From Paenibacillus silvae (lineage in GTDB: Bacteria; Bacillota; Bacilli; Paenibacillales; Paenibacillaceae): a DNA stretch of 64,000 bases. The notes beneath the pieces were generated by a model. That model saw only the letters and a list, made by a program, of their open reading frames with translations, made no database searches and had not been told where the DNA came from. The DNA is taken from contig NZ_BMFU01000003.1 in NCBI RefSeq assembly GCF_014639235.1, positions 496,001-560,000 of the forward strand, in the 5' to 3' direction. Every line of letters begins with the position of its first letter. The first letter of the stretch is position 1. Both the position numbers and the translations under genes were made by a program. Below, piece after piece: positions 1 to 7,349 of the stretch.

Positions 1-1
1 C

Positions 2-646
2 ATAACCATTCTGGATTTTGTAGATTTAACGGATATTGATCCCATCTATTTTCAGAAAACCTATTATCTCTCTCCCGATCAGGCGGGCGGTAATGCCTAT
101 CAACTGCTGATGAACGCCATGCGGGATACAGGAAAAATCGGCATTGCCAAAGTCTCGATTCGTTCCAAAAGCAGCCTTGCGGCCATTCGTGTACTGGAGA
201 ACTGTTTGTCGATGGAAACCATTTTCTACCCGGACGAGATTCGCCCGGTATCCCAGGTTCCTAACCTTCCTGAAGTTCAGAATGTTAACGAAAAAGAGCT
301 GACCATGGCCAAGCTGTTAATTGATCAGTTATCTACGCCTTTCGAGCCTGGCAAATACACCGATGATTACCGGGCAAAGCTGTTTGATCTCATTCAGCAT
401 AAGGTCGCTGGTGAGGAGATCAAGATTGCACCTGCAAAACCTGAAGCAAACGTCATGGATCTGATGGCTGCCCTTCAAGCCAGTATCGAAGCGGTTAAGC
501 CAATTCCTGCAGACCCTGGCACAGCGACCGCCAAGCCCAAAAAACGTGCTCCGCGCAAAACAGCCACTCAAGCGGCTGCCGGAGGAGAAAACGATGCATC
601 AGCTGCACCCAAACGCAAAAAAGCATCCGCCAAGCCAAAAACATAA
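2..646 (+). CDS. ku: Ku protein, NHEJ DNA-end-binding factor (5' end cut by window edge)
   Basis: The reading frame is open from the left edge, so the first part of the gene is missing and 214 residues are visible. Early residues include the Ku core motif DPIYFQKTYYLSPD, followed by AYQLLMNAMRDTGKIGIAK, which is diagnostic of bacterial Ku. Ku is a homodimer that encircles DNA ends and recruits the LigD ligase/polymerase for non-homologous end joining. The last ~40 residues are rich in Lys, Ala and Pro (KPKKRAPRK, PKRKKASAKPK), the kind of basic tail that contributes to DNA binding in some bacterial Ku proteins. Separate ligase and polymerase genes lie 3.4-6 kb downstream on the same strand, with a VOC protein and a germination permease between them. 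I am very sure of the family. Confidence 0.95.
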   Translation: MTILDFVDLTDIDPIYFQKTYYLSPDQAGGNAYQLLMNAMRDTGKIGIAKVSIRSKSSLAAIRVLENCLSMETIFYPDEIRPVSQVPNLPEVQNVNEKELTMAKLLIDQLSTPFEPGKYTDDYRAKLFDLIQHKVAGEEIKIAPAKPEANVMDLMAALQASIEAVKPIPADPGTATAKPKKRAPRKTATQAAAGGENDASAAPKRKKASAKPKT

Positions 647-921
647 CCTCTCTTGGAGAGCCAGCTTAGTATACGGATTTTGGTACTGACTTCGGCAATT
701 ACTTGGGTTTAGTATGTAACTTTGTCATGCCCCCAGCTATAGTATTTGCTTCAATACGAACCTCGGTACTCGCTTGAGTTTTTGCTTTGGGGTTTACTGT
801 GACTTTGGTATTTAGAAGCTTGCATTACATTAACACCTTGAACACCTTGCGAAGCATCTTGCTTATGCTACAACACTCTGCAGAAACATCTTATTAATGT
901 CACTGCACGCTCATCTACACG
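647..921. other. Non-coding stretch after ku
   Basis: About 275 bp without a supportable gene. It has loosely repeated phrases of the type acttNgg/tttNgta, but no clean hairpin with a T tract. A short weak inverted repeat (ctctc-tt-ggagag) lies just after the ku stop near 651-663. The 195-bp four-box element begins immediately after, at 922. Confidence 0.5.
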
Positions 922-1116
922 CTAACGAATCGCACAAGCCCTAATCCGCCCTTTTTAGAGGATATAGGAATGTAACGATTCCTATAGACGCTATTCGCTG
1001 CAATAACAAGAAAAATCATGCAAAATTAGCGCAAAAGGTAAATATAGCGTTCCTCAGAATCGTTACGTTTATAATTGGATTAACTCAGGCCAAATAGCGT
1101 ATTCTCGATTCGTTAG
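922..1116. repeat. Four-box 195-bp intergenic element, copy 1
   Basis: The element is bounded by CTAACGAATC (922-931) and its exact reverse complement GATTCGTTAG (1107-1116). An inner pair, GTAACGATTC (972-981) and GAATCGTTAC (1057-1066), sits 50 bp in from each end. Each box is followed inwards by six variable bases and then a motif close to ACGCTATTT. Copies 2 and 3 (54554-54748, 58128-58322) have the same 195-bp length and box offsets. Here the boxes deviate from the consensus CTAACGATTC, and each deviation is matched in its partner (GAATC with GATTC outside; GTAAC with GTTAC inside). That is the signature of nested pairing. Function unknown. Confidence 0.85.
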
Positions 1117-1199
1117 CGTTTACACCAACTTGTACCTGCTTGAAATACTTATATTCGCTTGCATGTTTCGCAACTTGGAAGAGCTCTCAATACGCGGTG

Positions 1200-1325
1200 C
1201 CCTGTCTCATGACAAGGTGGTCTGCAACATGGGGTGTGCCTTCAAGCTCTGAAGTTCATCTTTGGCCCCTTTCGGCCCCTATCCTGCGTCACTTTCCTTT
1301 GACATGCCCGGCACACCGCCGGGAG
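1200..1325 (+). repeat. Second degenerate intergenic repeat (two segments)
   Basis: Two segments recur near 58 kb. Positions 1206-1222 (ctcatgacaaggtggtc) are identical to 58518-58534. Positions ~1240-1325, including tgcgtcactttcc and ttgacatgccc, match the reverse complement of ~57904-57982. I see no credible coding sequence in either place. The segments flank the 195-bp element in both loci, so they may belong to a larger, decayed mobile or structural unit. Confidence 0.6.
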
Positions 1326-1725
1326 GTTACTGGCTTAGAGCAATATTCTGCAAAATTTACATCCCTCAGTGTTTTCAGACACACCATACGTTTATCGGCC
1401 TTCTAGCTGATAAGCTTTTTTAAGTTTATGATCTGCACCCGATAGTCATCATAAAGTCGTTAATTCTAAGTTACCTTGAAAAATTACGTTGACGAACAAA
1501 AGTTTATATTTTATATTAACTTATGAAAAGTAACTTATTTATATTTAGATAGCTAGGTCCGGCTATTTCTTATCTGCTTTTAGGCTCCATTTCTTAGACT
1601 CCATAGGTTCCATAACTTTATTTTCGAATCAGTGTGGTTCACCAGTATTGGTGTTTCGACCTTTTCCCTTAGCAGCTCAACCTCGGATTGTATCAATCCA
1701 ACTCACATTTAAGGAGGAAATTATC
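1326..1725. other. Non-coding stretch upstream of the VOC gene
   Basis: AT-rich sequence with no supportable gene or clean terminator. It must contain the promoter of the VOC-family gene that starts at 1726, but I cannot assign -35 and -10 boxes confidently. Confidence 0.4.
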
Positions 1726-2595
1726 ATGAGCACCACTTACCAAATTCCAGCAACGACCCATTTGGGTGAAGTCAGTCTGAAAATCAGCAATCTGGATCGT
1801 TCCATCCTGTTTTATACCAAGGTTGTCGGTTTAAAATTGCTGACAAGGCAAGATCAGGTCGCTACGCTGACCGCAGACGGCCTCCATTCTCTTTTACGCC
1901 TTGAAGAAGTAAGCAACAGCATCACTTTGCCTGAACGCACTCATGCCGGACTGTACCATTTTGCTATTCTCCTGCCTGACCGCAAGTCGCTTGGACTTGC
2001 CGTTCGTAATCTCGTAGCATCCGGAATAGACATTGGTCAAGGCGATCATCTGGTGAGTGAAGCCTTTTATATTTCCGACCCTGATCTGAACGGAATTGAA
2101 ATCTACGCTGACCGACCACGTGACACATGGAGACGTGATGCCGATAATAATTACATCATGGCTACCGATCCGGTGGATGTGCAGAGTCTGTTTGACCTTT
2201 CTGCCGATGCAGTCTGGAGCGGTCTGCCTGCTGGCACGGTGATTGGTCATGTTCACTTTCACGTTCGCAGTCTGGAAGAAGCACGCAGCTTTTACTCCGG
2301 TATTCTGGGATTTGACATTGTAGGCAACTTCGCCAATATGTCTGCATTATTCGTATCCGCTGGCGGGTACCATCACCACCTCGGGCTGAACATCTGGGCA
2401 GGTGTTAATGCTCCAGTTAACCCGGCGAACGCTACCGGCATCGACTATTTTACAATCGTATACACCCATGCCCATGAAGCAGAACAGGCGGCACAGCGTT
2501 TAAGTCAATCCGGCATTACGGTTACTCACGATGGTGGGGTATGGTACGCAACCGACCCGCAGAACATCGGCATCCGCCTGATTGCTGAAGCATAA
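1726..2595 (+). CDS. VOC family protein, catechol-2,3-dioxygenase-like
   Basis: The 289-residue protein has two repeats of the vicinal-oxygen-chelate (glyoxalase/extradiol dioxygenase) fold. The first repeat (about residues 8-130) opens with LGEVSLKISNLDRSILFY. The second (about 170-285) opens with IGHVHFHVRSLEEARSFY. Likely metal ligands are the His in GHVHFHV, the His in the HHLGLNIW segment and a late acidic residue near NGIEIY/NIGIRLI. Size and layout match B. subtilis CatE/YfiE, an extradiol dioxygenase; substrate here is inferred only. The ATG at 1726 is chosen because it follows a strong AAGGAGGAAATT site; an in-frame start 78 bp upstream has none. It stands alone, with the NHEJ genes on either side. 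Confidence 0.85.
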   Translation: MSTTYQIPATTHLGEVSLKISNLDRSILFYTKVVGLKLLTRQDQVATLTADGLHSLLRLEEVSNSITLPERTHAGLYHFAILLPDRKSLGLAVRNLVASGIDIGQGDHLVSEAFYISDPDLNGIEIYADRPRDTWRRDADNNYIMATDPVDVQSLFDLSADAVWSGLPAGTVIGHVHFHVRSLEEARSFYSGILGFDIVGNFANMSALFVSAGGYHHHLGLNIWAGVNAPVNPANATGIDYFTIVYTHAHEAEQAAQRLSQSGITVTHDGGVWYATDPQNIGIRLIAEA

Positions 2596-2647
2596 GCTTT
2601 AACCTGCCACTTCACACTATATACAGTGCCGAGTACACGTTTTTCTC

Positions 2648-2773
2648 ATGAAAAGCATAGTCAGCAGGCACGTAACAGCCGTATACGCAATCGCCTGCTC
2701 GTTACTCACACTGCTTCTCCTCTTACTCTTGGAATATTTCCTGTCCATACAGGTTACATCCAAAAAAGCCTGA
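2648..2773 (+). CDS. Possible 41-residue single-span membrane peptide
   Basis: A short reading frame beginning MKSIVSRHVTAVYAIAC and continuing into a run of eight leucines, then ending TSKKA. It would make one hydrophobic helix (about residues 11-34) flanked by basic residues. The stop codon lies inside the left arm of a hairpin that looks like a terminator (2766-2821), as for a real small gene. Against it, no good ribosome-binding site precedes the ATG and I know no homologue. It could also be a decayed remnant. Low confidence. Confidence 0.3.
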   Translation: MKSIVSRHVTAVYAIACSLLTLLLLLLLEYFLSIQVTSKKA

Positions 2774-2821
2774 CCCTCATCTCTCACAAGCTTTAATGCC
2801 GAGAATGAGCGGTTCAGGCTT
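2766..2821 (+). terminator. Inverted repeat, possible terminator
   Basis: AAGCCTGA at 2766-2773 pairs with TCAGGCTT at 2814-2821, with further CTCAT/ATGAG pairing inside and a loop of about 20 bases, followed by a weakly T-rich run. It would end transcription of the VOC gene and the possible small peptide before the germination permease. Confidence 0.5.
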
Positions 2822-2903
2822 ATTTCTATATGGTTGATAAAAACAGAAGTATTGGCACATCCTAACTTAATCCAGACCATGACAGATGAAGGAGATTTAA
2901 CGA

Positions 2904-4001
2904 ATGATTGAAAAGGGACGTTTGACCGTCAGGCAGCTTGCTTCGCTTATGTTCCTTTGCACAATCGGGGAGCAGATTCTTTTCTTCCCTTCCATGATTA
3001 CATCCTATGCCAAGCAGGATGCCTGGATCTCCTCCTTAGTAGGCGTAGCAGGAGGAATGGGCGTGCTCCTGATTATGCTGGCTGTCTATAATATGAACCC
3101 GCGTCTGAATCTGATCGAACATGTGTTTCGAATTCTGGGACCATGGATTGGTGCAATCGTTAGTGTGTTTTATATTTTTTATTTTCTAATCAGCTCATCA
3201 ACCTTTATCCGTGAGATGGGCGATTTTATGGGCACAGAAATATTGAAAAATTCGCCGTTATGGGCAATACATCTGACTTTCATCATTGCACTTGCATGGG
3301 GGCTGCGTTCAGGACTGCCTAATATCGGCAGAACTGCAGAGATGTTTTTGCCTCTGGTCATTTTATTTCTGATCATTCTAACACTCTGCCTGCTGCCGAA
3401 AGCTGAACTTGAGAACATAAAGCCCATTCTTGGACAAGGGCTTCTTAGCCCCTTCCAAGGTTTTATTGCCGTGCTTACATATCCGTACTGTGAATTGTGC
3501 ATTTTCATGATGCTTTTACCCTACACAGAGCGCAGAACGCATTTAAAAAGAGATTTTCTACTCATGGGTATGATTGGCGGTTTAATGCTAACGCTAACAC
3601 TAAGTATATGTTTGCTTGTTCTGGGACCCTTTCTGACACAGCATCATTGGTTTACATCCTTTAATCTGTCCCGAATGATTAACATCGGAAATTTCCTGCA
3701 GCGGATTGAAGCCTTCATGGCTTCTGTCTGGGTCATCGCTGTTTTTTTCAAAACGGTACTTTTCTTCTATAGCTTTGCACTTGGCCTGGCTCATCTATTT
3801 CGATTGTCCAGCTATCGGATTTTGATTCTGCCAAGTTCACTGCTTATATTAACCTTCTCTTTGCTGGTCGCGCCGAATGAAACCTTTTATCTGAAAGTTG
3901 TCATTCCGTACTGGATTGACTGGGATTTGACCTGCGGAATTTTCCTTCCGCTGTTGCTGCTGCTGCTCCATTATATGAAACTTCGTCTGCAAAAACAGTA
4001 A
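2904..4001 (+). CDS. Spore germination permease, GerAB/GerKB family
   Basis: A 365-residue integral membrane protein with about ten hydrophobic segments, opening with the family-typical ...GRLTVRQLASLMFLCTIG and containing the PYCELCIFMMLLPY region. GerAB/GerKB proteins belong to the APC-type transporter superfamily and sit in the inner membrane of the spore, where they form the B subunit of nutrient germinant receptors with a GerA-type and a GerC-type partner. Neither partner is encoded nearby, so this is an orphan B subunit. ATG at 2904 has a GAAGGAGATTTA ribosome-binding site. The ligase gene follows after 82 bp, so joint transcription with the NHEJ genes is possible. Family assignment is firm; receptor partners and germinant are unknown. 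Confidence 0.9.
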   Translation: MIEKGRLTVRQLASLMFLCTIGEQILFFPSMITSYAKQDAWISSLVGVAGGMGVLLIMLAVYNMNPRLNLIEHVFRILGPWIGAIVSVFYIFYFLISSSTFIREMGDFMGTEILKNSPLWAIHLTFIIALAWGLRSGLPNIGRTAEMFLPLVILFLIILTLCLLPKAELENIKPILGQGLLSPFQGFIAVLTYPYCELCIFMMLLPYTERRTHLKRDFLLMGMIGGLMLTLTLSICLLVLGPFLTQHHWFTSFNLSRMINIGNFLQRIEAFMASVWVIAVFFKTVLFFYSFALGLAHLFRLSSYRILILPSSLLILTFSLLVAPNETFYLKVVIPYWIDWDLTCGIFLPLLLLLLHYMKLRLQKQ

Positions 4002-4083
4002 CCCCTCCGCTCACACGTATTAAATTATGATTCGATAAGATGAGGAAAGAACAGAATAGGAAAGGGTAGGAAAGGAGTATTCC

Positions 4084-5034
4084 ATGTTGAAGCCAGTCAT
4101 TCCGTTCGAACCTGTATCCCGAGACACACTGCCTTCAGGTTCACAGTGGGTTGCCCAGATCAAATGGGATGGTGTGCGTATGCTGGCCTACGAGGATGGA
4201 CAGGAACTGCGTCTGGTGAATCGCAGGCTGCACGACCGTACCGCTCAATATCCCGAATTGGTGCAACCGCGTAAACTGTGCTCTGCCTCATCTTATATTC
4301 TTGACGGCGAGATCATTGCACTAGATCCGAATACAGGGAAGCCCTCCTTTTATCACGTGCTTCGCCGGGATCGCATGAGCAAGCCGGATGCAATTGCACA
4401 GGCCGTACATCAGATTCCAATCACCTATATGGTGTTTGATATTCTCTTTTATGAAGGGAAATGGATTACGGATCAAACACTGGCGGCACGTCAGAAGTTA
4501 CTGCATGAAGTGCTTTGCACAGGCCAACACGTGCAGGAAGTGACGAACTCACCGGATGCAGCCGCCCTGCTCACGGTCATGAGACAACATCAGATGGAGG
4601 GCATCGTATGCAAGGACCTCACCAGCACCTATGGAATTCATGGAAAAGATACACGCTGGCAGAAGGTCAAAATTATGCATGATCTCTATGCCATGATTGG
4701 AGGCGTCACTTATCGCAGCGGAATTGTCAATGCCGTGGCTGTTGGTGTATATGACGGCCCTCATTTTATCTATATTGGTCATGTTGGAACAGGCAAGCTG
4801 AGCGCCGCCAGTTGGCGCGAGCTTACAGCACAGATTCAGCCGCTCATTACGAATGACAAGCCGTTCTATAACACGCCTGAACGCAGTGCAGAGACAACCT
4901 GGATCAGACCTCGGCTTGGCCTCAAGGTGCAGTACATGGAGCTGACTCATCATCATACACTGCGTCATCCCAGCATTCAGACCTTCGCCGAGGTAACGCC
5001 TGAAGATTGTCCGATCAGCCAGCTCGAACATTGA
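4084..5034 (+). CDS. ATP-dependent DNA ligase (LigD-type ligase domain as a separate protein)
   Basis: A 316-residue stand-alone ligase. Motif I is KWDGVR with nucleophile Lys27. Motif III-like DGEI lies near residue 75, motif IV EGIVCKD near 180 and motif V WQKVK near 200. The OB-fold follows (YIGHVGTG...) and the protein ends near TFAEVTPEDC, so the catalytic core and OB domain both appear complete. The enzyme seals 5'-phosphate/3'-OH nicks through a ligase-AMP intermediate. In B. subtilis LigD the ligase and polymerase are fused, whereas here the polymerase is the next gene, 88 bp downstream. AAAGGAGTATTCC precedes the ATG. Together with ku this is a bacterial NHEJ set. Confidence 0.93.
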   Translation: MLKPVIPFEPVSRDTLPSGSQWVAQIKWDGVRMLAYEDGQELRLVNRRLHDRTAQYPELVQPRKLCSASSYILDGEIIALDPNTGKPSFYHVLRRDRMSKPDAIAQAVHQIPITYMVFDILFYEGKWITDQTLAARQKLLHEVLCTGQHVQEVTNSPDAAALLTVMRQHQMEGIVCKDLTSTYGIHGKDTRWQKVKIMHDLYAMIGGVTYRSGIVNAVAVGVYDGPHFIYIGHVGTGKLSAASWRELTAQIQPLITNDKPFYNTPERSAETTWIRPRLGLKVQYMELTHHHTLRHPSIQTFAEVTPEDCPISQLEH

Positions 5035-5122
5035 GCTATCGGGTGGAGTTCCCCCATCATATCTGTCCTTTGCACGTTCACTTTGTACAATCATCATCGT
5101 TCGATAAACTGGAGGTGTTTCT

Positions 5123-6013
5123 ATGCCACAGAAAGTTACTGGCTCCATTGTTATTGAGGGAGTGGAGCTCACCGTCACCAATCCGGACAAGCTGTTATGG
5201 CCGGAAGCAGGTGTCACCAAAGCCATCTATCTGCAAAAGCTGGCTGCACTGGCTCCGTATCTGCTGACATATACGCGAGATCGTTTGCTAACAACCATCC
5301 GCTATCCTCATGGCGCCGGAGGAACGTTCTTTTATCAGAAGAACGCACCGGAGCCCATTCCCGATTTTGTACACACACATGAGCATGAAGGCATCCGCTA
5401 CATCATCATGAATGAACTCCCTTCGTTGCTCTGGCTAGGAAATCTGGCAGCCCTTGAATTCCACCCTTCACTGCATGCCATCAACAGCACGCTTCCGTGT
5501 GAATGGATGATTGATCTGGACCCATCCATGGAGCATGAGCCACGAATCATGCAGGCCGCGTTAATTGTAGGCGAAACATTATCCTCGCTCGGACTGCAAT
5601 CTGTCCCGAAAACGTCCGGCGCCACAGGCGTTCAGATCATTGTGCCTATAACCCCAGGTGTGACATTTGATGAATTGAGGCAGATCGGTTATTTTGTCGG
5701 TCAATATGTTACGCAGAAGCATCCGAAATTGTTTACACTGGAACGGCTGAAAAAGGACCGGGGGGATCGCATCTATTTTGATTATCTCCAGCATTATGGC
5801 GGCAAAACGCTCGCGGCACCCTACACACCTCGCGCCAAGCCAGGCGGAACCGTCTCCACACCCCTGACCTGGGATGAGGTACGTCGTGATGTATCCATTC
5901 AGGATTATCATCTGATGAATATCATCGAACGTCTGAACCAAGTTGGCGATCTGGTTGCAGCCGTTCCTCCGCAGCGGGTTGAGCTGATCCTGAAACATCT
6001 GAAGAAAAAATAG
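5123..6013 (+). CDS. LigD-type NHEJ polymerase (archaeo-eukaryotic primase fold)
   Basis: The 296-residue protein matches the LigD polymerase domain. It opens with LTVTNPDKLLWPEAGVTK, has the metal-binding WMIDLDPS motif near residue 130, the nucleotide-binding KTSGATGVQ segment near 165-175, and DRIYFDYLQ with GKTLAAPYTPR near 210-235. The enzyme fills or extends ends during NHEJ, often adding ribonucleotides. In the best-studied LigD proteins the SG-[KT]-G segment is followed by His (GLH); here the aligned residue is Gln (GVQ), which may be common in Firmicutes. The ATG follows GGAGGTGTTTCT. It is probably co-transcribed with the ligase. The 3' hairpin at 6008-6046 ends the unit. Confidence 0.93.
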   Translation: MPQKVTGSIVIEGVELTVTNPDKLLWPEAGVTKAIYLQKLAALAPYLLTYTRDRLLTTIRYPHGAGGTFFYQKNAPEPIPDFVHTHEHEGIRYIIMNELPSLLWLGNLAALEFHPSLHAINSTLPCEWMIDLDPSMEHEPRIMQAALIVGETLSSLGLQSVPKTSGATGVQIIVPITPGVTFDELRQIGYFVGQYVTQKHPKLFTLERLKKDRGDRIYFDYLQHYGGKTLAAPYTPRAKPGGTVSTPLTWDEVRRDVSIQDYHLMNIIERLNQVGDLVAAVPPQRVELILKHLKKK

Positions 6014-6046
6014 CCGATACCCTGTCATTCAGGATATCGGCTATTT
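6008..6046. terminator. Bidirectional terminator between the NHEJ polymerase gene and yitT-like gene
   Basis: AAATAGCCGATA-CC pairs with GG-ATATCGGCTATTT, one bulged base, around a 10-nt loop. The minus-strand copy is followed by six T's, fitting the convergent YitT gene; the plus-strand side serves the polymerase gene. Confidence 0.85.
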
Positions 6047-6083
6047 GTATGCCACATGAATAATGATGACTACGCAAGAATCG

Positions 6084-6995
6084 CTAGTGAATACCTTTTT
6101 TCTTGAAACGTCCGCCCTTCACATCGTGAATGTTACCAATAGCGACAAAGGCCTGCGGGTCCCAATCCTCAACGATGGACTTCAGCTTCGCCTCTTCCAG
6201 ACGAGTAATGACAACAAAAATAATTTTCTTCTCATCTCCGCTGAAACCACCCTCTCCGTCCAGGTACGTTACCCCCCGTCCCAGACGATCCGTCAATGCC
6301 GAACCAATATCACGATACTTCTCACTGATAATCCAGACAGACTTCGATTGATCCAGACCCTCATTCACGATATCAATCATCTTCATCGCGATGTAATAGG
6401 CTATCATGGAATACAAGGCATTTGGCCAGCCGAATACAAATCCGGCCCCGGCAAAGATAAATACGTTAATGATCAGCACAATCTGTCCGACGGACAGCGG
6501 TGACTTCTCACTGAACAGAATCGCCACAATCTCCGTACCGTCAAGTGAACCTCCGGAACGAATCACAAGACCTACCCCTACACCCAGAATCAATCCGCCA
6601 AATACAGCCCCAAGAAGCGGTTCGCCCGGTGTAAGCGCCGGTACACTATGGAGTAAAGAGGTTCCGATGGACATTACAACGATCCCGAGTAATGTGGATA
6701 AGGCAAAGGTCTTGCCAATCTGCTTGTAACCCAGAATCAGGAACGGCAGATTGAGTAAAGTCAGAAATATCCCCAGCGGCAGATGCGTAAGCTCTGACAC
6801 CATAATCGAGATGCCCGTGATGCCGCCATCGATAACGCCGTTTGGCACGAGGAACACTTCAAGCGATACAGCCATGAGCACAGCACCAATCAGGATCATA
6901 ACAATACGCTGCAGAAACTTCAGCGTGAACACCGAGCTTTTGACGCCGCGGTCAGCTTGCTTGGCCGTTAATTCTTTCACCGTTACATTGGACAT
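6084..6995 (-). CDS. YitT family membrane protein (DUF161 + DUF2179)
   Basis: The 303-residue protein has five or six N-terminal membrane segments of the YitT_membrane family (about residues 25-200, including PNGVIDGGITGISIM and RSGGSLDGTEIVAILFSE). A cytosolic C-terminal DUF2179 domain follows (about 215-295, YLDGEGGFSGDEKKIIFVVI). Its biochemical role is not established; family members are inner-membrane proteins proposed to be transporters. The start at 6995 is preceded by a GGGGGGATACC ribosome-binding site; a longer open frame to 7154 has no site and reads as non-coding. It is monocistronic, convergent with the NHEJ genes and downstream of cls on the same strand, with two hairpins separating it from cls. 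Confidence 0.88.
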   Translation of the reverse strand: MSNVTVKELTAKQADRGVKSSVFTLKFLQRIVMILIGAVLMAVSLEVFLVPNGVIDGGITGISIMVSELTHLPLGIFLTLLNLPFLILGYKQIGKTFALSTLLGIVVMSIGTSLLHSVPALTPGEPLLGAVFGGLILGVGVGLVIRSGGSLDGTEIVAILFSEKSPLSVGQIVLIINVFIFAGAGFVFGWPNALYSMIAYYIAMKMIDIVNEGLDQSKSVWIISEKYRDIGSALTDRLGRGVTYLDGEGGFSGDEKKIIFVVITRLEEAKLKSIVEDWDPQAFVAIGNIHDVKGGRFKKKGIH

Positions 6996-7196
6996 GGTAT
7001 CCCCCCGTAAAATCAGAATGTGAATCCATTTTATATATCCATTAAATGACTCCACGGGGAAGCTCCATGTAGAAAACGAGCATGAATTCATTCTGCATGT
7101 ACTCTGACCCAACAGCCAAACTGGGCATCTAAAGGCGATATAAAATAGATTCAAGATGTACTTCTTGCCGGATCACACTTCCAAAAGAGAGCAAAA

Positions 7197-7221
7197 GGGA
7201 GCCTGTTTCCCGCAGACTCCC
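7197..7221 (-). terminator. Hairpin between cls and the yitT-like gene
   Basis: On the minus strand GGGAGTCTG pairs with CAGGCTCCC around a short CGGGAAA loop, followed by TTTTGCTCTC. It is probably a second terminator behind cls. It could alternatively be a leader hairpin for the YitT gene. Confidence 0.6.
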
Positions 7222-7296
7222 CTCCTTCGCCAAGACATGATTTATATAACTATTATATCATAAAAGATCAAACTAGAGCAAAATAGTTAGCAAAAA

Positions 7297-7329
7297 GAAG
7301 ATAAATTCGCAAAAAGTGAATTTATCTTC
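7297..7329 (-). terminator. Rho-independent terminator of cls
   Basis: A perfect 12-bp inverted repeat (GAAGATAAATTC / GAATTTATCTTC) with a 9-nt loop. On the minus strand it is followed directly by TTTTT, 20 bases after the cardiolipin synthase stop codon. Confidence 0.9.
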
Positions 7330-7349
7330 AGAAATTTGCCCTAAATCGG

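Noticed and set aside
1140..1406. 88-codon open frame between copy 1 of the four-box element and the VOC gene
   Set aside because: No start signal, and it runs through a non-coding repeat that also occurs inverted at 57.9 kb.
2617..2880. 87-codon minus-strand open frame between the VOC and germination genes
   Set aside because: It spans a terminator-like hairpin and lacks a start signal. The opposite strand offers a slightly better small frame.
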